Positions 12,315 through 23,500 of a stretch of DNA of 64,000 nucleotides are shown one piece after another (position 1 is the stretch's first letter; the number at the start of each line of letters is the position of its first letter). The stretch comes from Mactra quadrangularis (Eukaryota > Mollusca > Bivalvia > Venerida > Mactridae), in the NCBI GenBank assembly GCA_025267735.1, contig CM046297.1, positions 32,948,011-33,012,010 of the forward strand, written 5' to 3'. The notes under the pieces are model-generated. The model was given only the letters and a program-made list of their open reading frames with translations. It did not search any database and had not been told where the DNA came from. The position numbers and the translations under genes are program-made.

Positions 12315-12666
12315 TTAAGTCAGGGATTTTATATATCAGGGATTTGCAACCACATAGATTTACATAAAATATCACTGCCGTGGCTATTATTTCAGCTCAT
12401 ACGGATAACAAGTATTACAAGTTTGAATAAAGACATTCAGCTGAACTTTTGTACGTGTAAGTACCTTTCAAATTAACATAAGTTTTGTCAAAAACTTCAG
12501 AAACGTTCACATGGAAGAAATGTACAAAAGCATCAATCAAGTTTTCAAACCCTAGAATAGTTTGTACAGTCTGCTTCAGCCAGTTATATACAGTGACGAC
12601 CGTGAATATTCAAGATATCACTTCGTTTCAAATCTATGTTATATAAAATCACTGGTGAAGTTAACA
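12315..12666. mobile_element. MITE with CAGGGATTTTATATAA-type termini (copy 1)
   Basis: The left end AAGTCAGGGATTTTATATA and the right end TTATATAAAATCACTGGTGAAG are inverted relatives. The better-preserved copy is at 26183-26528. No coding potential. Confidence 0.45.
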
Positions 12667-12687
12667 TATCTAGATTTTTAAATCTCA

Positions 12688-14714
12688 TGACAGGCCCGGA
12701 TTTACCGGGGGCACAGGGGGCACGTGCCCCCCACCTTGTCCCACGGATATTGTCATTCATACAAAGGGAAGGGCACAAAATCGGCACCATCAAAGCAATA
12801 TCAACTAAACTTTTACATTAATCGTACTATAAAATCATTCATCTGATCTATCGAAATAGATAATGATCTAAATTGATACATTCAAGCATCTCAGGGTACC
12901 CAGATCAGGCCTTATCAAGCGTTCAAATCATTGATCGTGCGAGTGTATGGTCCTTCTTTACAGACACATAGATATCAATAGCTATGTATATTGTCTACAT
13001 TGCACATACATCAACAATATATTTCAGACCGTCACCCATGAAATAACAATGGTAACAAGCTTACGAGGCCTAAGTTTGGTTATTGTGCACTCTGTTACTT
13101 GTTTACTAGTGTATATTATTGGCGTTTTCAGTTAGATGGCGAAAGGCGAGGACAGCTAGTCGAGTGCATTTTTACGTCATAATTATGACACTCGAACTTG
13201 CACGATTATCTGATGTTTTTTTATGGTATTAGAATTCCGAATAACTTTTAAAGAGTGACCGAGCCTAAACATTAATTAATTATTTTTGGAGAAAATCGGC
13301 GTTTTACATAGCAAGTTTGACTAAGAAAAGCCGAGTACAGCCTAATGATTTTTTGTCATAAAAATAATGTACGAATTTTGTTAATATTGGAAAAAAGGAA
13401 GTGTTAGATGGTTTTTTTAAAGAAAATGAAGATAAATGAATTAAACTTTAAAGTAACGTTTCAAGAGTGACCTTCCCTACAAGTTTTCTTTCGAAAAACA
13501 AGACTAAAATTCATTAGTGGTTAAACATTTTTTTCATCCAATGATTAACTAATCGGGTTTGTTTCGTTTATTTTTAAATCGTTGCTTTAATCTTATATCA
13601 ATATATAACACAAGTATTTAAAACTCATATTGAATTTTAAATACTTGTGTTCTTTATTTTTTTCAAAGGAATACAAAAATGTGTTTCTTCGGCGGATTTC
13701 CAAGTTTGGAATCGTCTCGGCAACTATTCTTGTAAATCCGCTGAAAACGTTTGAAAAACTCACAACTCCGACTTTCAACACAATAAGCTAAGCCTCTTTA
13801 TATAAAAACATATCTTAAATCGGCCATTTTTTATGTTTAATCGGCGAATATTCTGATTGCATTCGGTGATTTTGTATACAAGTTACCAAGTGTATTTTTA
13901 TGAAATTCTCGGCATTTTATATCATGAAAATGCTGATTTTTTTCCATTATCGTTTTTTTCAAAACCTCGGGGTACGAAAATGGGATTTATCAAGCCAACA
14001 AATTAAATCTAAACAAACAAATACGGACACAATGAGGAATGATATCTCAATTATAGCGCTCAATTGTTCTAAGTACATAGTAGTGCCAAAAAGTACTCAA
14101 AATTGCTTTTTTGTCATCATTTTATTTTGTCAGGAGGGATACCCCTCCCGAACCACCCAATTGAACGACTCCGTCGTTCCGACTAGAATGTTTGAGAACA
14201 GCGGTATTAAATGGACTAACGTGTTTTTAATTTAACACGGGGTATAGCCAAAAACTCGGATTTACATCATAGTTTTTTACGGGCAGGATTTGACTTTTTT
14301 GTTAAAATATAATGATAAATTACCAAATTTTAGCTTTTTTATCCTTTTAAAGAGTGTATAAAAGTGCTCAGATTTGCACCTTTACATGCAAAAATTCAAT
14401 TTTTTTTCACATCTTCGGGAGGAGATACCCCTCCCGTACCCAGGGATCAGGATCAGGCCCTGTGATCTAACTTACATGCATACATGCCTTTTTTATGAAT
14501 ATTTATAAAAGATAAAAGTAATCAATGACATGAATCGGAATTGCTATGCATTGCATCACTTTTCTTCAGAAGAAAATGATAATTAACTTCATTCCATTTC
14601 AGACCATTTTAAAGGGCTCAGATTGGCACCTTTGACATGTTAAAATTTAAAATTGTCCATACCGTCGGGAGGGGATATCCCTCCCGAACCCTCCCCTGGA
14701 TCCGGCCCTGTGTC
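12688..14714. mobile_element. spacer between the duplication copies, bounded by inverted CAGGCCCGGAT-like ends
   Basis: The segment begins CAGGCCCGGATTTACCGGGG at the exact end of homology of copy 1 and ends CTGGATCCGGCCCTG just before copy 2 begins, so its ends are inverted copies of a hAT-like CAGGGCCGGAT terminus. Internally, GGGAGG-ATA-CCCTCCCG motifs recur near 14132, 14418 and 14664. No matching target duplication is visible at the two ends, and the 111-codon frame at 13900-14235 lacks family features. It may be a non-autonomous transposon or a composite of transposon ends. Confidence 0.45.
13607..13651. repeat. perfect 17-bp inverted repeat (hairpin)
   Basis: AACACAAGTATTTAAAA at 13607-13623 is followed after 11 bases by its exact reverse complement at 13635-13651. 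It is AT-rich, with a T-run downstream. No function can be assigned. Confidence 0.8.
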
Positions 14715-15012
14715 CTATTCTGTTTTGTTTCGTTCTGTTCTGTTCTAGTTCATTTTCTCACTCACATAAATGAGCACGATTGATTGACAATTCCCATTGC
14801 CATTTATTTTTAATAAGCAAACATATATCACAGTACTTATTTGTATTAAAATTTCATTAAATTGAAATACGAGTAAACATCAAATTTGTTTGAGGAATAT
14901 AGAAAATAGTTAACTTAACTTAGTTCTATCAATATCTTATTATATTAATAATTACATTCTTGGTCTTTGATGACATGTTTAAATCAATAATGTGCTTTGA
15001 CTGTCTAAAATA

Positions 15013-15943
15013 CAGTGCCCTCCAAAATTTCTTAGAACAAAATCATGCTACTTGGGTAAACCGATGTAAAACAAAGAGCCATCTGCGTAAATTTCAAAAT
15101 TAACATTAATTAATTTATCCAAATATGGCTCGGGCTGATTTAAGTATATTTTTTCTATCGTTAGTACAAAAATACAGAAGTGAAGAATAAGCGGAATGAA
15201 TGTGAGCGCCACTGACAAATGTATAAAATGGAAGAATACTATAGTGATATACATGATCAGTTTTTAGCTCGACTTTACGAAGTATATAGAAAGCTCTCCC
15301 ACTCATCCCGGCGTCGGCGTCCGCGTCCATATTTCTGATTAAAGTTTTCGTGCAGTATTAAAATATGTTTTACTATAACTTTTTTATTTCTAAAGTTATC
15401 AACTTCCAACTTTAAATATATGTTCTTTATTATCAACCAAATCTCATGTGACAAGGTTCATAACTCCAAATACATTTTTTCTTCAGAATTATCTCCCCTT
15501 GAGCTTAGAATTTTCTTTAAAATATTTTTTTCACTGCATCTGTTTTGTTTCTTTAGGTATCAACCTCAAACTTAAAATATATGTTCCTTATTATCAACCA
15601 CATCTCATGTTACAAGGTTCATATCTACTAATGATTTTTTTCAGAATTGTCTTAACTAAAACTTTTTTTTAAATATTATTTTTAATGTAACTTCTTTATT
15701 TCTTAAGGTATCTACTTAAAACTTCAAATATATGTTTCTTATCATCACCAACATGATGTATGATATGATTCATAACTCGAGCACACATTTGTGATATAAT
15801 TATTCCCTCTGTTACTTATAAATGTTTGTTACTTATTATATTTTTGTTTACTTAAGTTCTCCGAATAGTCGAGCATGCTGTCACTACTGAGAGTTCTTGT
15901 TTTTCAAAAATTTCATTCGACCAATAACTTTAGCAGGGCACTG
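15013..15943. mobile_element. Tc1/mariner-like non-autonomous element (copy 2)
   Basis: Duplicated copy of 3676-4584, again bounded by CAGTGCCCTCC and GCAGGGCACTG with flanking TA. It contains the CTCGACTAT-ended repeat. Because both duplication copies hold it at the same place, insertion preceded the duplication. Confidence 0.6.
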
Positions 15944-18935
15944 TATAATAGGGTTTATTATTAGAATTAATGCTCTTGTTAATGTTAAAAAGCAATTAAG
16001 ATATAAATTGATTAAACGTGTTCTGGTTTCTTTACAGCTTTAAAATGGTACGTCAAATTATTTGATGAAAATATACGATTGAAATAAATTCTTAACACCA
16101 TATTTAATACAGATACATATCACTTATATAGCGCAAAATATTGTAAAATATTTTATCGCGGTTTACAAACACTGTTCGCTGATTACCCATGAAATAAATC
16201 AAATAAATGTGCTTGTAATATTATTTTATAAAGAGCTTTGCACTAAATATATGAATAAATGTGTCTTGAGTATTGATCTAAAATATGGCTCGTGGTCAAC
16301 TTTTTAGTGCCGAGGTAAATCTTTCCACCACTTTGGAGCAACAACCGGTAGAGATCTATATGTCGTCTATGTTCGTCGCATAGGAATAACAAAGTTAGTA
16401 TCACTTTGAAACCAAAGTCTATAGCGATCTCGAGATATTTCTGGAACGAACAAATCTCTCAAAATTACACCATATTGTTTCATGATAAAATATATTAATT
16501 AACATTGAATTGACTATATTTACAATACGAGATATTTAATCCAAAAAAATGGCATATCGACTGTTTATTCGTATATGGGGGGGCTCAGTTTTTTAAATTT
16601 TGTCCATACCGAGCATGAACAAAAAATCACATTCAAACTTTGTTACATTAGTGGATTTTCAATAGAGACAATGGGGAGTTTTGTTCATGAGCCGCTATGT
16701 GGGGAATGCAATACAACCCGTAGAAGTTCACAGAAAAGTGTTTGATTTATAATTGTGGAAATGCTTTTAATTTGTCAATAGATCTTATTGATTACAAATA
16801 ATGCATTCCCTGACTTGAATATGTACTTTTCGATGTATGAGTACGCAAATTATTCCACAGGCAAGTTAAACCCACTTGTTATCTGCCCTGAATTACGTGA
16901 AGCAAACTTTCAATAAATCATTCATTCTATGCTTTCATTTATTACAGCACTTTGATTGTCTTATTGTCATAACTTTGATTGCTGCTGTTTACTCTCTTAA
17001 TCTTGAATAATTTTTTGTTGTTTTCATTTATTTTTTATGAATACTCATACGTGTTGTATATACCAGTCTACGAGATAAGAATAAGAAAGTGGATGCCCCA
17101 ACAGATCATTAAGAGCAAGCACTGCGTATATCTCATATGTAGAATTTTGGTTGCCAAAAAGAAATTGTTGGCTGTATGAACTATAAAGTGGTTGCACCGG
17201 GCAACCGGACACCAACTAATTTCGTAGACTGATATATTGTACATATGTATGTGTTTTATTGTTTATTTCAAGTTATATGTAAGATTGTATACTGGTAGAT
17301 AAAACTTGGGCTTTAGGAGTGTTTATCTTAAAATAAATATCACCATTGTTATTACCATCACTAATTTAAGTTTTCATTTCAAATTTGCTGACAATAAGCC
17401 ACAAAATCAAACAACGAATAAGATAAAACATAAAACATTCATTTATCATTATACATTAAAATAAACGATGGCCAGATTGCGATATAAAATAAAATAAAAA
17501 CACATGCCTCATGCTAACAGGAATTATATCGCTTCAATGGATTTGAAAAAAACACCCGTCATTTATTTAGACTCAATTGTAACATAGCTTGTTATGCAGT
17601 TCAGTATTGGAGCAAATGAACAAATGAATTTAATTTACTTAGTTTGCGTAAACAATATACTCAAAACTTTCTATCTATCTAGTTTTAAAACAGATATGTG
17701 ATACCCATACTTCAGTACAAATATAACACATGCTCACGTATTTACAAATACTGCACATTACATTAATATATTAATAAAAAACATCCACTATATTTGTTAA
17801 GACTCAAAGTAAAATGCTTATTAACTTCAATCACCAGATTATTAAGATTCTGGACTATTTTATCACATCCTGTTTTACTTCAATTTCCTATTTAAATTGC
17901 ATTTTACTTTTATCTGCTTCTTTAATTTAAAATACACGCTATTATAAAAAAAAAATTTCAAAGCAGTTCAATGTACCAATTTAAGGTAGTTAAACCTTAT
18001 TTAGCGGCACAACGCAACGCAATACAACGAAATGCAACACAGTACAACAAAATATTTCTTTATAGCAATGTATATAATCCGACCCAAAATCAAACTTGTT
18101 ATTTAGGGACATTCTTCAAATTGTCAAAATTAAAACGCATGATTTTGCAATAAACCAGGTGGTTTTTGTTACTCAACTTTACTGTACATAAATATTTGTG
18201 TGCGCATGTATACATAAAGGCAGCATCATACTATATAAAAATCGTCCAAAAATCCCAGGTTTTTTATTATGTTTCGTCTAGATGACACCCATACATTTAT
18301 TGTTCGACACAAAGGCCATCTTGACGTGACACCCCTGTGCGATTACGGGAGGTCATGTGCAGTTTTATCAACAAACTTCCCCTTCACCGGACATTCGGTC
18401 CAGAAAATGTTTTATTACCAGCCTGAATGAAAGTTTACCGGACCAAATGGAATCTTACTGATATGTTGAAATATGCTGTTCATTCTATTGACTTAGCATG
18501 GTTTATCCTTCCAATAAATAAACATTATGATAACAAATACGAGATGTGGTGATTTTTATGGAATTAGGATAATAGTGGCTGTTAAAAGTTGCTGGACCGT
18601 CGGACCACTCACATTTTAAAAGTCACTGAACTGACAACGGTTTTGATGGACTCACTCTACGTTCCACTGGTTAAATTCGAAGACTGTATAATTCCTATGA
18701 CAGCTTTCTTGTATATGATATCTGTTTACAATTATTCATTTATTGGCCTCGTATCGTCGAATTTATGTCTGTGAAAGATACAGCGATTTGAAGCCAGCAA
18801 CATTAACTACCCGAGCACTCAGGCGGATGAAGTGTGAAATCTATAGTGCAACAAAGATGTTTTATTTAAATGACAGAGCCTACCTAATAGCCATACCACC
18901 ATAAAGTAATAATCTAAAATAATTAATATTGATAC
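15944..18935. other. non-coding part of duplication copy 2
   Basis: Counterpart of 4586-7740. No gene is recognised. The segment 16391-16553 has no equivalent in copy 1 and is an insertion here or a deletion there. The 19-bp minisatellite of copy 1 is missing near 18008. Confidence 0.5.
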
Positions 18936-18943
18936 TCCTATTA

Positions 18944-21705
18944 GGAGGGGGGGGGTTGTTAATTTCATTTTTTAAAGATAACCATGTGAGACCCTGCTTA
19001 AAATATGGTGCCATCAATATGATAATAGAATCAACAACAAAAAAATTAGTGTGACCCCATTAACCCCCCTGTACATACCCCTTGAAAGTCGGACACGCCC
19101 ATTTTACATAAAAATAACAATTTTTTATATCCAACTGTTATAAATCAATTCTTATAGGCTTTCAATATATCAATATGTAGGTTTGTTAGGCTGCTGAGTT
19201 CAAATATGAAGTCAAAATTTAAATTAAACAACTTAATATGGCAGAAAATTCAAAATGGCTGCCAAAATAACCCAAAATTTGGACATATTTGGGTGTTATA
19301 TTTACTAGGCATTGAATATGTTGAATCATGCCTGCAATATATCAATCTAAATGCGTTTTATGGTGCTGAGTTCAAATATTAACTCCAAAACTAAATTTAA
19401 CAAACTTATATGGCAGAAAATTCAAAATGGCCGCCAAAGTAAATCATATTTCAGTTATAAACGACACACTTTAAACATGTTACGCAATTTATAAATTAAC
19501 TCTAGTTAATGAAAACTTAACAAAAGACCAAAGTTATGACACTTGATTGTAAGTGTGCAAATATATTTTATTCATTATATAGCTGAGGTAGAGCTCTAGA
19601 GGTATGATTAGAGGTTAAGGTCTGAGAGGTCATTCGTTCCAACCTCACCAGCGGCACATATGAAGTCTTGATTGAAAAATGTGTCTTTGATTGCTTTACT
19701 TCATTAAGATGTTGATGAGTCTGGCATAGGAAATGTCTAGGCACTTTGGTTGCAAAGTAGAGTTAAAATTCCCAGGAAATTTTATAGATATTAGTAACTA
19801 AATGATCATCATGGGTGATGGCTGTATGCTATCATGCATCAAGCATCTAAGCTACAATATGGATTGCAACTTTTTTTAACACGACTGTTGTGTTGTTAAA
19901 TTCTGAAAATATAATAAAGCAATGATTTCTTGGTAAAGAATTACTTTATAGCTTATCAGATTTCTAGATGCAATTCATTTATTTTCTCTGTTTCTATGTT
20001 TATTAAGTTTGGCTTATGTATGTATCAAAATCTTCACAAAAAGTAAATGGACCAACAATTGCTTTCAGAAATTCAAAGAATTGTATTCTCCAATTTTTCA
20101 ATATCACAATAGCAATTGTGTCATTCCAATTAATTCTTATTTGCAATTTTGGTTATATCTCTATTAATTTGTTTATACTTAATTGCATTTCTTTTAACTA
20201 GCCCTAAAAACTAATGGTTGAGATTATGGTGATAAATTATTGGCCAACTGTGCACGGTTGAAACAAATGCAAGACATTCCGTGATTAGAAAATGAGATTG
20301 CTTAAGTGACAACCGATTAAAAGAAAAGTAAAGAAAACAATAATTGAAATAGGCAATTACTTTTTTGAGCAGTGGTTTCTACAATCACAGCCAAACCAAG
20401 CAAAATGCAATGTGTTAATTGATTAAACCTTTGAATCTCTCATGAATGCTAAAACAGACAGGAAACCTTTTTAGCTCATATTTCATACACTTTGTAACTA
20501 ATGAGAATTTTTATATAAGGACATAAACTTATAAATACAAACAGGTATAGAATGGTTTCTCCATAACTAACTGAGGATGAGCAGAAAACATTTGGAACAT
20601 TTTCTACAGAAACAATACTACAAGAACTTAAACAAAAAACCTTTAAGGTTACATATTGTAACTAAATGTGCAGCTATTTTCTATGGTCATTTGACTTCTG
20701 GTATATTTATATGTATATATCAGTTGCCTGATGATGTATAATTTAACATTACACTATTGGACTATGGAAAATACGTAAATTAATGGATCTTTACGATAGC
20801 CTTTGAAAGTGTAGGCCACCAATCTGAAAATTTATTTGAGCAATGTCAGGTCTGACTTTCGTGTTAAACTGACATACCTCATTAAATATTAAGATACAAG
20901 TTCTTGCAAAACAGATTATTATACTGTAATATATGATTATTTGCTTTATTATTTTACAAATAATCTAAACAATTGCATTAAGAGTGATAACAAACCATGA
21001 TTCAACATATAGATTTGACCATTGATAACCAGTATACATTGAAAATGTGTTATTTTTGGTAGCTATTTTAAATTTTTGGTCATATTGGGTTGTTTAAATT
21101 AGTTTTGACTTCATATTTTAACTAATTACCCTAACAAACTTATAAATTGACATAATGTTAGCATGATTCAACACAATGAATGCCAGGATAAGTAATTACC
21201 CGAATATGCTAAAACAAACTAGGTTAAATTTGGCAGCCATTTTGAATTTCTCGCCATTTTGGTTTCTTAAATTAACTTCATATTTGAATTCAGCACCTTA
21301 GAAACCTATAGCTAGACATATTGCAGGCATGATTCAACATATTAAATGTCCAAGATAAATAAACTCCCGAATATGCTTGTACTATGGTTATTTTGGCGGC
21401 CATTTTGAATTTTCAGCCATATTGGTTTGATTAATTTTGTTTTTGACTTCATATTTGAACTCAGCACCTTAATAAACCTATAAAATGACATATTGCAGTC
21501 CAATACCATACAACTTATTGCAATTAAATGTAAAAAAAACTGGTAATTTATGTGAAAATGGGCGTGGCCAACCTTCAGAGGGTATGTACAGGGGGGTTAA
21601 TGGGGTCAGAAATTAAAAATATATGCTTTTCCTTACATGTCAGTACATGTAGCATTTTTTAAACAGGGTCCCATAAAAAAGTCAAATTAACAACCCCCCC
21701 TACAG
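18944..21705. mobile_element. foldback-type DNA transposon, non-autonomous, 2762 bp
   Basis: TCCTATTA occurs directly on both sides (18936-18943 and 21706-21713), while copy 1 has a single TCCTATTA at about 7737, so this is an 8-bp target duplication with its empty site in the same window. The ends are inverted: a G-run followed by TTGTTAATTT on the left, and the inverse before CTACAG on the right. Inverted similarity continues inward (GTACAGGGGGGTTAATGGGG on the right mirrors CCCCATTAACCCCCCTGTAC on the left) and then through repeated blocks containing CAAAATGGC(T/C)GCCAAA, giving long, subrepeated, imperfect arms. No transposase frame. An 8-bp duplication suggests hAT-type mobilisation. Confidence 0.8.
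19581..19750 (+). mobile_element. possible tRNA-derived SINE inside the foldback element
   Basis: TAGCTGAGGTAGAGCTCTAG resembles an A box, and GGTCATTCGTTCCAACC about 35 bases on resembles a B box, followed by a non-tRNA body. The assignment rests on these two motifs only. Confidence 0.35.
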
Positions 21706-21721
21706 TCCTATTACCAAATGG

Positions 21722-21805
21722 AAGAATTTTCGCGAATCAAACCCACGGCCCTGGATTGACAGGTAGAAGCGTAATCGACTGAGTCAATTCGTTGGCTCTG
21801 ACAAA
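21722..21805 (-). mobile_element. tRNA-like SINE head upstream of C1q gene copy 2
   Basis: On the minus strand an A-box-like ACTCAGTCGATTACGC precedes GGGTTTGATTCGCG (B-box-like). Copy 1 has a shortened version at 7742-7825. Probably a SINE fragment already present before the duplication. Confidence 0.35.
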
Positions 21806-21853
21806 TGATGTTACTACCTTAAGACGAACGCATCCGAAATCTGTAAACAAAAG

Positions 21854-21889
21854 CAGGGATTTTATATAACATGTTATATATAATCCCTG
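21854..21889. repeat. 36-bp near-perfect palindrome inserted upstream of C1q gene copy 2
   Basis: CAGGGATTTTATATAACA is followed directly by its inverse with one mismatch. Copy 1 lacks the 43-bp segment 21849-21891. The half-site equals the terminus of the MITE at 26183-26528, so this looks like two such termini joined head to head, an internal-deletion derivative. Confidence 0.7.
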
Positions 21890-21960
21890 ACTAAATTAAC
21901 TGATAAACAAATGTAATAGTCCTTACCCTGTAAGTTTTATGTATATTCATTCAAGTTGTG

Positions 21961-22038
21961 TCGTACAAACCTATCAGACGTTGCTCTCTTACAAACCTAT
22001 CAGACGTTCCTCTCGTACAAACCTATCAGACGTTGCTA
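21961..22038 (+). promoter_or_regulatory. 26-bp tandem repeat (x3) in the proximal promoter or 5' leader of C1q gene copy 2
   Basis: Three units of TCGTACAAACCTATCAGACG plus TTGCTC-type ends lie at 21961-21986, 21987-22012 and 22013-22038, ending 28 bp before the ATG. Copy 1 has one unit at the same distance. The expansion moves the upstream TATA-like region 52 bp further from the start codon. Confidence 0.7.
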
Positions 22039-22066
22039 TTGTTTTAGTTGATTTCTACTAAACAAG

Positions 22067-22397
22067 ATGGCTGCTAACTACGGACAGTTTTTTATAGTTC
22101 TCTATTTGTCAGTATTTGGATGTTATGTAAAAAGTGAACCATCGTGTTCCAAGTATGATTACGAGGAGAAACTTTTAACTAAGCTTATAAAGATGGAGTT
22201 TGAATGGGAGCAATATAAAACAGAATTAAAAAATTCTCTTAAAAAAATGGAAAATGTGAAATCCGATTTTGATAAAATTGTTCAAGATACAGAGAAGACA
22301 ATGCTGGAAGGAATAAAAGACATAAACAACACTGTGATGACAAATGTCGATGCTATTAAGACACTGGTTGAAAATATTGATGAAATGAAAACAAAGG
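22067..22397 (+). CDS. C1q-domain protein copy 2, exon 1 (signal peptide and coiled coil)
   Basis: Paralogue of 7992-8322 with the same length, start context (AAACAAG ATG), signal peptide and phase-1 donor (AAGG|GTAAGT at 22397/22398). The first 46 residues are identical to copy 1. Changes are confined to the coiled coil: KK to EQ, ES to NS, LET to MEN, NTE to DTE and MQ to ML. Heptad-like charge patterning is kept. Joined to 23088-23500 it encodes a 247-residue secreted C1q protein. No frame-disrupting change is present, so both paralogues appear functional. Confidence 0.9.
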
Positions 22398-23087
22398 GTA
22401 AGTATATCACTATTGTTAATGCTTGCTTTGAATTATCATAAGTTAATACAAATTAAGTCATGTTTATTTGAAATAAGTACCACTCATATCAGACGCTCTT
22501 GTGCCTGATTTTATTGGCCTGCTGTCAGTCATGTTATCTTTAATTTTATCTTATAAGGTAAATAAACATTAGTTTACTGGCAAAGGCATGTTATAATCGT
22601 AAATCCAAAAATGAAATTTAATATCGATTTGATTTCGTAGGGGGAGAAGTTGTCTACTCCCGTGGACGGGTAAGCGAGTATTGCTAAATGGGTGTCCAAG
22701 AAAGCTTGTTAGTCATGATAAATGAAAACGAAAATTTCAATGAAACGAGTGTGTTCATCACATATGATAAGAAAATATAAATGTTAACACTCAATAATGC
22801 AAAAAAATGCCATGTATTAAATAAATGGACGTAATATAAACACAATGCATCGTGCATTGTTGGTGAGCTGCATACATACATACGCTCGGCCATTGAGTCA
22901 AATAATTTAATTTAACCGAACATTTGTATTAGGGGTATACGGCACTTGTACTTCCTTGCATTGAAACAAAATGAAGCTAGCGACTGGTAGAGTGTCCGTT
23001 TATGACTCAGAAAAATGGGACTTCGATCCTAGCTCGAATCAAGGATTTTCACCTCGGAGTTACGCCTTGATATTTTTTCTATTACAG
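22398..23087 (+). other. intron of C1q gene copy 2
   Basis: Begins GTAAGT and ends CTATTACAG. It retains the same tRNA-like SINE remnant (about 22976-23040) as copy 1, but here that segment is no longer open into the exon, supporting its non-coding nature. Confidence 0.6.
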
Positions 23088-23500
23088 AAACAGCAAATCA
23101 TGTATCATTTAAAGCCACAATGTTAGCAAACACAAGTCCTTCCATTGGTGATACACTAGTGTTTACTAACGTTTTACACAACACTGGTAGTGGGTACGAT
23201 AAAACAAATGGAGTGTTTACAGTACCAGTTGATGGTATTTATATTTTTGGGATGACGATATGTCTTACCAACAAACACGGCATTGTGACAGGGTTTGAAG
23301 TGGATGGCAAGAAGGTTACAGCTCATGCATTGTACGGCGAACTAGACCATGGATGTTACTCTGTGACGACCTCAGAGGTTCTTAGAAAAGGTCAACAAGT
23401 TAGTTTGAAGAGGTTTAGCGGCTTTAGTTCTTCTACCTATTTATCTCAAAACGACAACTATCTGTGGAACATGTTTCATGGAAGTCTCATTCTCCCATAG
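23088..23500 (+). CDS. C1q-domain protein copy 2, exon 2 (globular C1q domain)
   Basis: The acceptor AG at 23086-23087 restores Glu with the exon 1 base, and the frame ends at TAG 23498-23500. The open frame from the internal Met at 23120 is only part of the exon. Complete C1q domain: VSFKATML, GVFTVPVDGIYIFGMTI, GFEVDGKKV, SEVLRKGQQVSL and a WNMFHGSLILP end. Relative to copy 1 it is two residues shorter at the linker and carries many replacements, clustered at YGELDHGCYS (YGGPSNECYS in copy 1) and in the FSSSTYLSQNDNY loop. The conserved beta-strand core is unchanged. Such loops usually form the ligand-contact surface of C1q domains, so the pair may differ in specificity (inference). Confidence 0.92.

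Larger units (their letters stand above)
3377..12687. repeat. tandem segmental duplication, copy 1
   Basis: This segment matches 14715-26560 in order and orientation, from a TTCTG pentanucleotide run at 3391-3414 to the shared word AAATCTCATGA at about 12677-12687. Stretches of hundreds of bases are nearly identical, for example 10270-11150 against 24370-25250. Each copy carries one C1q gene. Copy 1 is shorter mainly because it lacks the 2.76-kb foldback insertion of copy 2. Copy 1 has a 19-bp minisatellite near 6720 and about 245 bp near 12032-12276 that copy 2 lacks. The ends are set by eye to within about 15 bp. Confidence 0.9.

Noticed and set aside
13900..14235. 111-codon frame in the spacer between duplication copies
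   Set aside because: No family features; it covers a repeat-like GGGAGG/CCCTCCC motif and has no homologue in the window.
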